A stretch of DNA of 64,000 bases from positions 2,170,001-2,234,000 of the forward strand of contig CAXXRM010000005.1 of NCBI GenBank assembly GCA_963663135.2, read 5' to 3'. Origin of the DNA: Io17-Chloro-G2 sp963663135. GTDB lineage: Bacteria; Chloroflexota; Dehalococcoidia; Lucifugimonadales; UBA3495. The position numbers and the translations under genes were made by a program. Shown here piece after piece: positions 35,319-44,389 of this stretch (positions are counted from its first letter, which is position 1; every line of letters begins with the position of its first letter). The notes under the pieces are model-generated. The model was not told the DNA's origin. It saw only the letters and a program-made list of their open reading frames with translations, and ran no database searches.

Positions 35319-36776
35319 TATTACAACGTCAGTTAGTTTGATAGGATAACTGTGTAGCTGGAGAGGGAATAGGCAGGTGAGGTGGGGATGTGGATGCGGC
35401 AGCTTTCGAGCAGGTGTACGGGTCATTTCGGGATTTTCACGCTTACTTCGCGCCGCTGTTTGGCCGCCGGGAGACGCGGGAGCACAGCGGTCATTATCTC
35501 CAGGCCCTGCTGGTACAGTCTGGGGAGCGGCGCAACGCTGAGAACCTGTCGGAGACGGTTCCGGGGTCAGCCCGAGGGATGCAGCGGTTTCTCACCGATT
35601 CTCCCTGGGACGATGAGGTGATTATAGGACGGCTGCAGGAGTACCTGGGAACCCGGCTGGAGCAACCGGAAGGGGTGTGGGTGCTGGACGGCAGCGACTT
35701 TCCCAAGCAGGGGAGGAAGTCGGTGGGAGTGGCCCGGCAGTACTGCGGGAGGCTGGGGAAGGTGGCCAACTGCCAGGCGGGGATGTTCCTGGCCTATGTC
35801 AGCCCGTTGGGACGGGCATTGGTGGACAAGGGGCTGTATCTGCCCGAGAGTTGGACCTCGGACAAAGACCGGTGTGAGGCGGCGGGTGTGCCGGAGGATA
35901 GGCAGGGCTACCGGTCCAAGACGGAGTTGGCCTTGGAGATGGTGGGGCGGGCACAGGAGCGGGGCCACCTGAAGGCTGGATGGGTCGCGGCGGACGACGC
36001 CTTTGGGATGTCGCCGTCCTTCCGGGAGGGCCTGGCGGCCTTGGGGATGTGGTACGTGCTGGACGTTCCGTCCGGCTTTACGGTGTGGCCGCCGGAGCCT
36101 GCCTGGACCAGTGCGGAGTATCAGGGATTCGGGCGTCCCCGCAAACCCAGGCTGCGAGACGGTCAGCGCCGGACCATGGAGCAGCGCAGCGACGAGTTGC
36201 CGGAGGAGGCCTGGCGTGAGATTACGGTGGCCGAGGGAAGCCAGGGGCCACGCAGCTACCTTTTCAGCGCCCAGAGGGTGCGACCGACCAGCAGGCGCAA
36301 GCCCGGCGAAATCCACTGGGCCGTCTACCGCCGGAACCGGGACGGCAGCGAACCCCGCTACTACCTGTCCAATGCTCCGGAGGATACCCCGTTGGAGACC
36401 CTGGCATACGTGGGAGGCTCCCGTTGGCGTATAGAAACGGAGTTTGAGACGGAGAAAAGCGACGTAGGCCTGGACGAGTACGAGACCCGCACCTGGGCTG
36501 GCTGGCATCACCACGTGGCCCTGTGCCTGCTGGGCGGAGCTTTTCTGCTGAGCCTGCAACAGGCTTGGGGGGAAAAAGATGCCCCGGATCACGAGGCCGC
36601 AGGTCTACCGGGTGGTGCGGGAAATGCTGCCCCGGGAACGGTTCGGGCCAACCGAGTTGCTGCGGTGGCTTGAGGATACGCAGGACAGTAACGAACGGGC
36701 CAAACGCTCCCATGCCAAGCGCCGCGCCGCCATGCGGGCATCACCCCACATCCCTCCCTGAACTGACGTTGTAATA
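35319..36776 (+). mobile_element. IS701-family insertion sequence
   Basis: Perfect 16-bp terminal inverted repeats TATTACAACGTCAGTT are present at 35319-35334 and, inverted, at 36761-36776. Both are flanked by CTAG, matching the YTAR target preference of IS701. The left CTAG is also the right target copy of the IS1182 element, so the two are directly adjacent. The element is 1,458 bp. Confidence 0.9.
35390..36761 (+). CDS. IS701-family transposase (C-terminus frameshifted)
   Basis: GTG 35390 starts a transposase with DDE residues in VLDGSDFPKQG, AADDAFGM and SRWRIETEFETEKSDVGLDEYETR, in the order typical of IS701. The frame drifts near 36570 at a GGGGGGAAAAA run. The initial frame ends at 36673, while homology-like sequence (MPRITRPQVYRVVREML, then LPRERFGPTELLRWLED) continues in another frame to 36761. 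The catalytic core is whole, so activity may survive with an altered tail, or the run may be a sequencing or slippage error. Confidence 0.85.
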
Positions 36777-37601
36777 CTAGGAGAGTGTAACTCTGCACCT
36801 GATGTGGCAAAAGTCGTGATAGAGGGACATGCTAGGTGGTCGCTGAGCATAGACGACACAACACTCATGAAAGTGAACTATGGTAACGCAACCCTGCCGA
36901 AGCAAATAATAGATAAGGAACTCTTCAGAGACATTGCTGAGAGAACCGTGGGTGCGGTCGAAGTCGAGCGCATTTGGGGTATATTTCAGTGTGCCCTTAA
37001 CAATGACCATGGAACCGCAATAGTCATTTCAGAGGATCCAGCCTCTGAAATAAAACGACTTGCTCGGGAAGCGTTGCCCATCAAACCTGAATTCTTAGAC
37101 CATAAAGATGTAGCGCAACTTGGCCGTGTCGACGGGGCCATTCTTCTCGGTCCCGACGGGCGCTGTTATGCATTTGGAGTAATACTCGATGGACTGGCGA
37201 CTTCTTCAGGCGACAGGGCTCGTGGGGCACGGTTCAACTCATCCGCTCGTTATCAACAGACATCAGAGATTGGCACCATGGTAATAGTGATATCGGATGA
37301 CGGCACAGTTGACGTAATCCCACATTTGAGGCCTCGTGTTCGTCGACAAGAAGTTGAAGACGCAGTACAGGCTTTTTGTGAATACTCGGGAATTGAAGGC
37401 AATGACGGTGAAGAATGGGCAAGACGGAGTAGGAGAGTTGAAGCCCTTCGCTTTTACCTCAATGGGGAACAATGCGACAGGGTAACTGAAAGTTATGAGC
37501 GAGAAATGGACTCTCGCTTCGAATCGGGTGGGATAAAGGCGATTAGAGAGCGCCTACAACCCCATCCCGACCTCAACGACTCTTACTTTTGGGATAGTTG
37601 A

Positions 37602-37856
37602 TGCGTAGGGAAATGGCCATCCTCCAAGCCACAATCCAATAGTAAGAACATTGTGGTTTCAATCCGAGATAGACTCTCCGTGCCGCGGCCAACAACCGGC
37701 AAGCGGGACTTCTCAGATCTGGAGAAGCTCCGCCGAAACCACCCTTAAGACCTTGTCTTCGCAAAGAAGCAGATACGAAGCGGTGGAGGCTCCCGGGGGC
37801 TTGTCCACCTCACCCTTCGAACAGGTCACGTGCTTGACTGAGGAATGCCCATTTCG
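37602..37856. other. Convergent intergenic region
   Basis: Separates the DisA_N-like gene (+) from the PfkB kinase gene (-). No gene and no clear terminator hairpin were seen. Confidence 0.4.
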
Positions 37857-38924
37857 CTACTCGTCGCATACGGGCACCAAACAAAGTGCGCATATGTCGT
37901 CGTAACCTGTTGAGTCAACCGACTCTGCCGAAAAATCGGGGCTTTGATCAATCCATTCAGGCAACCGACCTTGACGAAGTGTAGAAAGCGAGGCGCGAAG
38001 GATCTTTCGGCGAGATGACTGCTCAAGATACCCTCTAGGTCCCTCAAATAGGATGCTGGCGGCGGCAAGCGATTGACCGAAAGCCAAGGCGCTTCCCACA
38101 GATATACCCTGCCATCGCTCCAACGCGCTGGTGTTAAGCAATCGTGAAATCAACCCGGCAGAACACCAATCACCAGCTCCAGCTTGGTCAACTGGACTGT
38201 CCACGAAAAATGGCTCTTGGTGTTTCCAAATGGGGTCGTCTAGACCACGTGGAGTCATATACCTCAGTCCCTCTCCGTCCATAGTTTCTACGACAAGCGA
38301 AGGCTTGTGATCTGCCTTGCTGAGCCAAGGTTCTATGGATTGTCCCGTTCGGCGAACCGAATATTTCACAACATCACTTAACTGAAGTGCCTTTTTGAAG
38401 TTGCCATTACTACTGAAAGAATCAGGTTCAAACATGACCAGTGCCCCACCCTCGCGAGCCTCTACCGCAAGCTTGATCGTAGTAGGCCCTGACCTGTCAA
38501 AGAAAAATAATGCAGGCTTGATTTGATGGATCGACTCGTTGCCTCGCTCAAAGATCGGCTCGGATCGCCGAGGAAAACGACGCTGACACCTGGGACACGT
38601 AAAAGCAAAGCGATGTGTGCTACCTGGCCGCCCCGGCAAAAATTCCACTACTCTAGGAGTCCTACCGGAAGGATCGCGTTGCACATGTCGACAGTCCACA
38701 CCTGTAGACTGGAGATCGGATATTATGAAATCGGCAGCTTTATCAGCTCCTAGCCGTGCAATTGGCACGGAAGCATGTCCGAGAAAGCTCAGAATTGCTA
38801 AAACGTTGCCGCAGGTGCCACCAGCCTTTCGTCGTAACTGTTGGTCATTTTCACTAGCGAGGAGAATATCCAGGGCGATGAAGCCGGCTCCTGCAACGGT
38901 CGCCAATGGCATTGCCCTAGGCAT
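37857..38924 (-). CDS. PfkB-family (ribokinase-like) carbohydrate/nucleoside kinase
   Basis: This 355-residue kinase has the PfkB signature near the N-terminus (VAGAGFIALDILL, then KAGGTCGNVLAILSFLG) and the catalytic signature VDQAGAGDWCSAGL with the base Asp near residue 247. A small insertion with CPRC precedes a basic stretch. ATG 38924 overlaps the last 8 bases of the upstream gene (ATGCCTAG), so translation is coupled; a longer frame upstream lies within that other gene. It closes the operon that starts at 46587. Substrate unknown; in context it may phosphorylate a sugar or nucleoside made or released by the partner enzymes. Confidence 0.85.
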   Translation of the reverse strand: MPRAMPLATVAGAGFIALDILLASENDQQLRRKAGGTCGNVLAILSFLGHASVPIARLGADKAADFIISDLQSTGVDCRHVQRDPSGRTPRVVEFLPGRPGSTHRFAFTCPRCQRRFPRRSEPIFERGNESIHQIKPALFFFDRSGPTTIKLAVEAREGGALVMFEPDSFSSNGNFKKALQLSDVVKYSVRRTGQSIEPWLSKADHKPSLVVETMDGEGLRYMTPRGLDDPIWKHQEPFFVDSPVDQAGAGDWCSAGLISRLLNTSALERWQGISVGSALAFGQSLAAASILFEGPRGYLEQSSRRKILRASLSTLRQGRLPEWIDQSPDFSAESVDSTGYDDICALCLVPVCDE

Positions 38925-39062
38925 AGGGCTCTCCGGCCAGCCAGATATCGAACAGTTCACCCGTCTCATGTTCTGCGCCAAAACTACCGCTTACGACATG
39001 CCCGGTTGGCTGAATATGTGCGACGCCGAATCGTCGTTCCCATGCAGCTAGCAGAACCCCTA

Positions 39063-40282
39063 GTACTCAGTCATGTTTGGAATCAAAGGGATAGAGGCGG
39101 TGCAGTTTGGTTCGGGCGTCATGGGTATTGAAGCGCCAGTTGATGGTAGCTTGGGCGGTGTTGCGCTCAGCAACCAGGGCCTGAACCTCCCGCCCGAGAG
39201 CTTCTTCGTCGGGGAGTCGCTGTCTGAGGCAGGAGCGGGACAGTACGCTGAACTCGATTTCCGCCATATTCAACCAACTCCCGTGCTTGGGGGTGTAGTG
39301 GAACTCCAGCCGTTTGGCAATCCGCCGGGCCTCCGCTGCCGGGAACGCCTCGTACAGCGACGCCATGCGGTGAGTGTTCAGGTTGTCTAGGACGACCCGG
39401 ACCACCTCGACCTCCGGATAGGCCTCGTCCACCAGCCATCGCATCTGTTGGGCAAAGTCCTCCATCGTGCGCCGTTGGGTCACCGCCACGTGCCGCCACC
39501 CGGCCTGCGGCTCGCAGGCCAAGAACAGGTTCCGTGTGCCCTCGCGCCGATACTCGTAGTCCTGCCGCAGCGGAATTCCGGGCCGGGGCGGCAGAGCCGG
39601 CCGCGTCTGGGCCAACAACTGGGTGGAGGTCTCGTCAAAGCAGACCACCGGCCTTCGCGGGTCATACGGCTCCTCGTATAGGTCCAGCACTTCCTCCATG
39701 TGCGCCACGAACTCCGCGCTCACCTTGGGGATGCACCACTCTTTCTTCTGCCAGGGCTTGAGAGCGTTTTTTTGAGCCGCTGGCGCACCCCTTCGTGGGA
39801 CATGGAGGACGCCAACCCCAACTCGACCACCTTGCCAGCCAACAGGCGCAGGGTCCAGTGGTCATGCCCCTCCGGGGCTGGGCTGCAGGCCAGCGCGACC
39901 AGGTGAGCCTCACCCCGGTCGTCCAACTTTCGGTACCGATGGGCTTGGGTGCGCTCCCATAGGGCCCCTTCCAACCCATCTTCGACAAACCGCCGCTTGA
40001 TCCGGTACACCGTGCCCGCCACCACATCGAGGGCTTCGGCCACCCGGGGAGCCGGCCAACCGTCGCCGGTCTTGAGCAGAATCCGCACCCGGATGGTCAT
40101 CCGAGCTGGGCTCTTCCCGCCGCGTACCAGGCGTTGGAGATTTTCCCGTTCTTCCCAAGTCAGCCGGACTGGGTATTTTTCCCTGACCATCACCGTCACC
40201 CCCATCAACATTGTCTGCCCACCAGCATAGCGCGATCGTTCACACCCTCACATCACCATCTAAAACAAGTTTGACCCAGTAC
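39063..40282 (-). mobile_element. IS630-family insertion sequence
   Basis: The element is flanked by TA dinucleotides (39061-39062 and 40283-40284), the IS630/Tc1-mariner target. Ends GTACTCAGTCA (left) and, inverted, GTACTGGGTCA (right) match in 9 of 11 positions. The size is 1,220 bp. The transposase fills it on the minus strand. Confidence 0.9.
39067..40190 (-). CDS. IS630-family transposase, two phases with a likely programmed -1 frameshift
   Basis: The first phase (from ATG 40190) encodes paired helix-turn-helix domains (AEALDVVAGTVYRIKRRF and LASSMSHEGVRQRLKK). At a run of seven A on the coding strand (39773-39767, AAAAAAAC), a -1 slip leads into NALKPWQKKEW and the catalytic domain. 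DDE residues are in VVCFDETS, VVLDNLNTH and LNMAEIEFS. Homopolymer -1 frameshifting is common in IS630. The element looks intact and so potentially active, which fits its exact, recent-looking insertion. Confidence 0.88.
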
Positions 40283-41244
40283 TAGTGAGTGAAGTTTGCT
40301 CGAATGCGAGGATACGATCATCTGGGTGGTTCCAATTGAGCTCAAAGACTCTTCGTAATCCGATGCGAAAGCACACAACTTAGCGTATACATCGAAGGGG
40401 TTCTGCTCATCGGCAAAAATGATATCGGAAGAGTCGACGTCCCATGTTTCGAAAATCAAGCTTCTGTATTCCAACAGTAAGGCGTCCCCTCGCCGAGGAG
40501 AGCTTGCAGGAAATGGAAGAACTGGGGCAACTACCTGTGGACGATGATACTCAGCGATCTTTTGTAGGTGTTCACCTTGGTTCTCCCCCAACACCGGCGC
40601 CCAAATCGGAATTGGGTCGCCAATTGATGCCCTCTGCACAGTTCCTGTGAATCCATACATCAGTTCAGCTTTGTCTCCTCCTTCTGGTAAAATCATGCTG
40701 TCCACCAGAGGGTTGTCACAAACAACGACGTGAAGGTTGCCAAGACCTAAAGCCTCCACACTGCTAGAATGCCAAATCGTCAAAAGCGTTCCAATGAGAG
40801 GAAAGTACAATTCCTCGGGTAGGGCCGTGATGTCTACTACGACATCAGAAAACCCTACGTAGCTCTGGGCTTCTCTAAACTCGGCGGAGATGTTAATCCC
40901 TCCTGTACTACGACCTTCTCGGTTCCTGGTGGCAACCGCTACAGTCTTGAGACTGCTCCCGGTGAACATTTGCCTAAGTTGAGATCTATGGCTCTCGGCT
41001 CTTGCTACGTCTTCTTCGGCAGGCAGTCCTGACCCTGAACCATATTCAATAAGCCTACACTCGGCTGGGTGAACCCCGGCCGTAATCAGCGTGCCTACTG
41101 CGGCCAGTGCTCTGGGGTCAAATCCGGCGCCGCAAATGAATAAGAGTCCACGCTGGCTACTGAGCATGAGTTGCTGCCAAAGCGACTTGACTTCAGTTCC
41201 CCTTGCCATGTAGTGGAGATCCCACTTCAGAACGTCAGTCGTCA

Positions 41245-43161
41245 CTAGTGTAGCCTCAGAGTTTGGCTCTCCAAGCCAGAAGCGGTCCATAGTGCGAGTC
41301 GGTCTATGCCGACACGCTCCTTGAAGCCGCTATATTCGAGCGGCAGTTCAAACTCAGGGCAATACAGCCGGTTAAGGAAGAAGACTGTCCAAACCCCACC
41401 CTTTACATTGACGTTCGGCCTAACCTCTAGGATATTATTGGCTATTGCTGATGCTAGTACGCGAGACAGGCGTTGGAGCGGTGTCTGCTTAGGGGATTCT
41501 GCCGCCTCTCGCAGTCGGGTCACGTCTGACTCGCTGATGCCTACGCCAGTCACGCCTGGTGCATATGGCGCATTTGGCCTATAGGTCTCTAATTGGCAGA
41601 ATTCTCCAATGGCTGTCACTAGCCTCCGAACATCACCCCCATAAGGCACCTCTTTGGGAAGGACAGACAGTCTGTGACGGGACACAGCGCGTATCAGTGT
41701 GTCCTGTTGAGTGGCTGTGAGTTGCGACACACTTCCGCGAGACAGGGTGACCGAAGCGAGGACTTGCTCGAACAAGTCCCCAGCGACGCGCAGGAATTGC
41801 TCGATATTCCAAGAACTCAGCTGCCTAATCCGCTTGATGCCATAATAGAATGGGAGCCGATGCTCTTTGGCGATGAATAGTTCAGCGGCTGTCCTCATGC
41901 TAGCGGAATCTCGATCCTGCAATTCACTAACCGACAGTGGGATATCCAAGGGAAGTTGGCTCTTGGCGACCCTCTGGCTCATTGTTATCGACAGCTTGCG
42001 CCATTCAATGGCTGCCTTCAGTGAGTCAGAGGTTGTGGAGTCAGCGTCGATGGTGCCTTGTACCCATTCGTCAAACTTTTGCTGACCGTTGACACCATCA
42101 ATAGCTTGTTGTTTGGCATCAGTCCTAGCTTGTCTGGCCCGCTCCAGTTCTCTGTCGGTGCTTAGAGTTGTCATGAGGCACGATTCCAAGCTCTCAACAC
42201 CGACCTGGGCTCGCATGATCCTTCTGTTGCTGATTTCATCCAGTAGACCCAAATAGCGCTGTCCTCTTCTCGCGGTGCGAGCCCATTCTTCAATTCGAAT
42301 CTCCGAATAGTCCCGTCCCTCCGTTCGGGCAAAAGCCAATGGCTCAGTTGATTCGACCGCCTCAGACCGCTGTGCAAGCCATCTTGCCATCGTTAGTTCT
42401 CTCCGCTCAAGATCACGTCGGAGGGCCTGACGTTGCTCAAGTGTGAGTTCATGCACATCATCGAACATCAAGAGTATCCGTTGCGTTAGCCGTGATCCAT
42501 CCACAAAAATGTCGGATGTATAGAGCGTACGAGGAAGTTGCAGGCCACTTGAGAGATCGGTCGATACGTCAGTCACTCCCATCAGGCTGTTTAGAGAATC
42601 AGTCAGATTGATTTCTGCCCTGCTAGCCTTGTCATACAGTTGAGCGCCATTGATGGGCTCCACCACGACAGTGGCATTATCGTTTGGACGGAACTCTACT
42701 CGATGAGCATCCCTTGGATACGACAATCGGTATAATGCCAATATCGATCGCAAGGTGAGTAGAGTGATTCGCGCATCCAGGAGACCGAAAAACCATCGAC
42801 TCTGCACGTGTTCGTCAATGGGAAGGTCTTGAATAGTCGCGTATTGTTCACGACAGCTGACTAGGATGCCAACAACAGCAGGGCCCGTGTCCGTTAGTGC
42901 CCCGATGTCAGTTAACTGTTCAGCAAGGAGTCGATAGGCGTCCTGTTCTTTCAGCCGGTCGACCAAACGAAGCGAGGTAGGTGTGAATAGGCGAAGGATC
43001 GTAGTCTTGCCCGCTCCAGGCGCGCTCTCGATTATGAGCAATCTGTCCCAAAGCTGATCCTTAGGCAACATGTCAAGGACATCCGGACCGACAAGCGACA
43101 AGAACTGGTCTTCGATAGTCGCCTGTTCTGAGGCCCTCAAGCGAAAAGGATTCTGAGCCAT
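41245..43161 (-). CDS. ORC/CDC6-like P-loop ATPase of a predicted conflict system
   Basis: This 638-residue AAA+ family P-loop protein has Walker A ESAPGAGKTTILRLF (near residues 45-60), Walker B RILLMFDDVHEL (near 225) and a sensor-like region. There is a long helical part with a KKxE-poor, charge-rich segment (about 330-400) and a C-terminal region likely to be winged-helix. The N-terminal motif NPFRLRASEQATIEDQFLSLVG resembles ORC/CDC6-like ATPases that occur with phosphoribosyltransferase-like genes in predicted prokaryotic conflict systems (recalled, not searched). The start is three bases after the upstream stop. It probably acts as sensor or regulatory NTPase. Confidence 0.7.
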   Translation of the reverse strand: MAQNPFRLRASEQATIEDQFLSLVGPDVLDMLPKDQLWDRLLIIESAPGAGKTTILRLFTPTSLRLVDRLKEQDAYRLLAEQLTDIGALTDTGPAVVGILVSCREQYATIQDLPIDEHVQSRWFFGLLDARITLLTLRSILALYRLSYPRDAHRVEFRPNDNATVVVEPINGAQLYDKASRAEINLTDSLNSLMGVTDVSTDLSSGLQLPRTLYTSDIFVDGSRLTQRILLMFDDVHELTLEQRQALRRDLERRELTMARWLAQRSEAVESTEPLAFARTEGRDYSEIRIEEWARTARRGQRYLGLLDEISNRRIMRAQVGVESLESCLMTTLSTDRELERARQARTDAKQQAIDGVNGQQKFDEWVQGTIDADSTTSDSLKAAIEWRKLSITMSQRVAKSQLPLDIPLSVSELQDRDSASMRTAAELFIAKEHRLPFYYGIKRIRQLSSWNIEQFLRVAGDLFEQVLASVTLSRGSVSQLTATQQDTLIRAVSRHRLSVLPKEVPYGGDVRRLVTAIGEFCQLETYRPNAPYAPGVTGVGISESDVTRLREAAESPKQTPLQRLSRVLASAIANNILEVRPNVNVKGGVWTVFFLNRLYCPEFELPLEYSGFKERVGIDRLALWTASGLESQTLRLH

Positions 43162-43164
43162 TTC

Positions 43165-44298
43165 CTATGCCTTCCTCCGGGTATGTCGTTCAAAGCGAGG
43201 GAATAGCGCTTGCATCGGTAACGGAGCCCACAATAGAGAGACGGAATTATTCGGTGTATTGTGCGAGAGCACCAAAGGCAGAGCGCACCCAGCGAAACCA
43301 TATTTCGATGAGCTTCCCCCAACCTGTTTAGCCTCGTCCTCAATCTCCTCGTCGTAGTAGTCATCAAGCAAGCCACAGAACTGCGGTTCGTTTCCTGGTT
43401 CAATCCTGTGGCTTTCATCAAGGAGTTGAACGAAGTGGACCTGGGGAGGTCTAGTCCGCGCAGCTACTCTAGTGTAGTCTTCGATAGCCTGGTTAAGGTG
43501 TTCAACTGCCTGTCTAGTAGCGACGTACAGACAAATGTGGATCTCGGTGTCAGGACCTGAGAACACGGAGGACCCTGCTGCCGAGTCGGAACCAAGCAAA
43601 TCAGAGAATCTCTTAAGTCTTCCAAGATAGCCACCATCCTTTTCCCGCAAGACAGTCTTGCCGCTGCCCGCAAAGTCATCGATCAAGAAGACCAACTCGA
43701 ATCGAGATGGGTCGGATTCGTTTTGCTCGTGCTCCTCTAGTAGTTGTGATCTCATTTCCACAAGTCTAGGTTCCGAGACCTCGTGAGTAGCATACACTTG
43801 CTCGGTGCTGAGATCGCGATTGCTTCTTCTAAATTCATCCATCCGCGCACCATCGCTTAGTCCTAAGAAGAGGCTCTGGCGGCGCGCCCGGGCGAATTCC
43901 GGACTATTTTCGATACCATGGACCGCATACTTAGGGATTCCAAGCTTGGTGCTAACGTAGCCACGTAATATGGGGCGAATTACCTTCGGGTAAAGTACTT
44001 CTACGAGCTGTTCCATTTCGTTGTTGGATATGAATATGAGCCGCCGTTGGACAAAAGTAAGGGCGGCTCTCCTTTCGTCCACCGTAGGGAACTGTCGCAA
44101 CCAGATGGCGAGGCTCTCCATGAACTTACGGCCTGGCCTAAAGCGCTCGTAGCCGTCGTATTTGTGGCTGGCAAGCATCTGCAGACTCAGCAAGGTGTTG
44201 GAAGTAGCTATGTCCGTGCCGTCCCATCCCATTACTTGTCCTAGTAGCGCGAAATTATTGTAATGAGGGGTGAATTGGCTGGCGGGATTATTCGGCAA
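43165..44298 (-). CDS. Phosphoribosyltransferase-like protein (PRTase-CE type) of a predicted conflict system
   Basis: This 377-residue protein has a central VFLIDDFAGSGKTVLRE (about 208-224). This matches the PRPP-binding motif of type I phosphoribosyltransferases (hydrophobic strand, acidic pair, then G-S-G-K/T loop), not a Walker A, which lacks the preceding acidic pair. The N-terminal ~180 residues are helical. A C-terminal LLWAPLPMQALFPR end recalls conflict-associated PRTase domains (PRTase-CE), which I recognise from memory. It could form or cleave a phosphoribosyl bond on a nucleobase or nucleotide. The gene sits 91 bases after the SIS-HAD gene. Confidence 0.7.
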   Translation of the reverse strand: MPNNPASQFTPHYNNFALLGQVMGWDGTDIATSNTLLSLQMLASHKYDGYERFRPGRKFMESLAIWLRQFPTVDERRAALTFVQRRLIFISNNEMEQLVEVLYPKVIRPILRGYVSTKLGIPKYAVHGIENSPEFARARRQSLFLGLSDGARMDEFRRSNRDLSTEQVYATHEVSEPRLVEMRSQLLEEHEQNESDPSRFELVFLIDDFAGSGKTVLREKDGGYLGRLKRFSDLLGSDSAAGSSVFSGPDTEIHICLYVATRQAVEHLNQAIEDYTRVAARTRPPQVHFVQLLDESHRIEPGNEPQFCGLLDDYYDEEIEDEAKQVGGSSSKYGFAGCALPLVLSHNTPNNSVSLLWAPLPMQALFPRFERHTRRKA

Positions 44299-44389
44299 CC
44301 ATTGGAACCTGAACGCGAACCTCTCTGCAAAAGCTACTCATCAATTCAAAGCAGTCTGACTACTAGTAATGCTTCTGCCAATGAGTCCT

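Larger units (their letters stand above)
32555..37601 (+). pseudogene. DisA_N-like (diadenylate-cyclase-like) protein, split by two insertion sequences
   Basis: The gene runs 32555-33467, is interrupted by two IS elements, and resumes at 36781-37601. Removing both elements and keeping one CTAG target copy joins VYVYGL to GECNSAP with no frame change, giving a protein of about 578 residues. The N-terminal ~300 residues are unknown. The C-terminal part has DGAILLGPDGRCYAFGVILDG and GARFNSSARYQ, which correspond to the DGA and RHR-type motifs of DisA_N/DAC domains, although the RHR box is altered (ARY). That suggests a nucleotide-sensing or divergent cyclase domain. It converges on the PfkB-PRTase operon, and I infer a conflict-related role. 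Confidence 0.75.
38917..41245 (-). pseudogene. Unknown conserved operon protein, interrupted by an IS630 element
   Basis: The 5' part is 41245-40283 and the 3' part is 39060-38917. Excising the IS and one TA restores an uninterrupted frame of 368 codons: SKLHSL joins GVLLAAWERRFGV, ending EPYA-stop. GTG 41245 overlaps the upstream stop (TAGTG) and has GAGG eight bases before it; an ATG at 41290 is an alternative. The sequence suggests a Rossmann-like alpha/beta fold (LLFICGAGFDPRAL early, and VVVDITALPEELYFPLIGTLL). I recognise no family. The gene is currently broken: the interrupted product would end nine residues into the IS. Confidence 0.75.
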
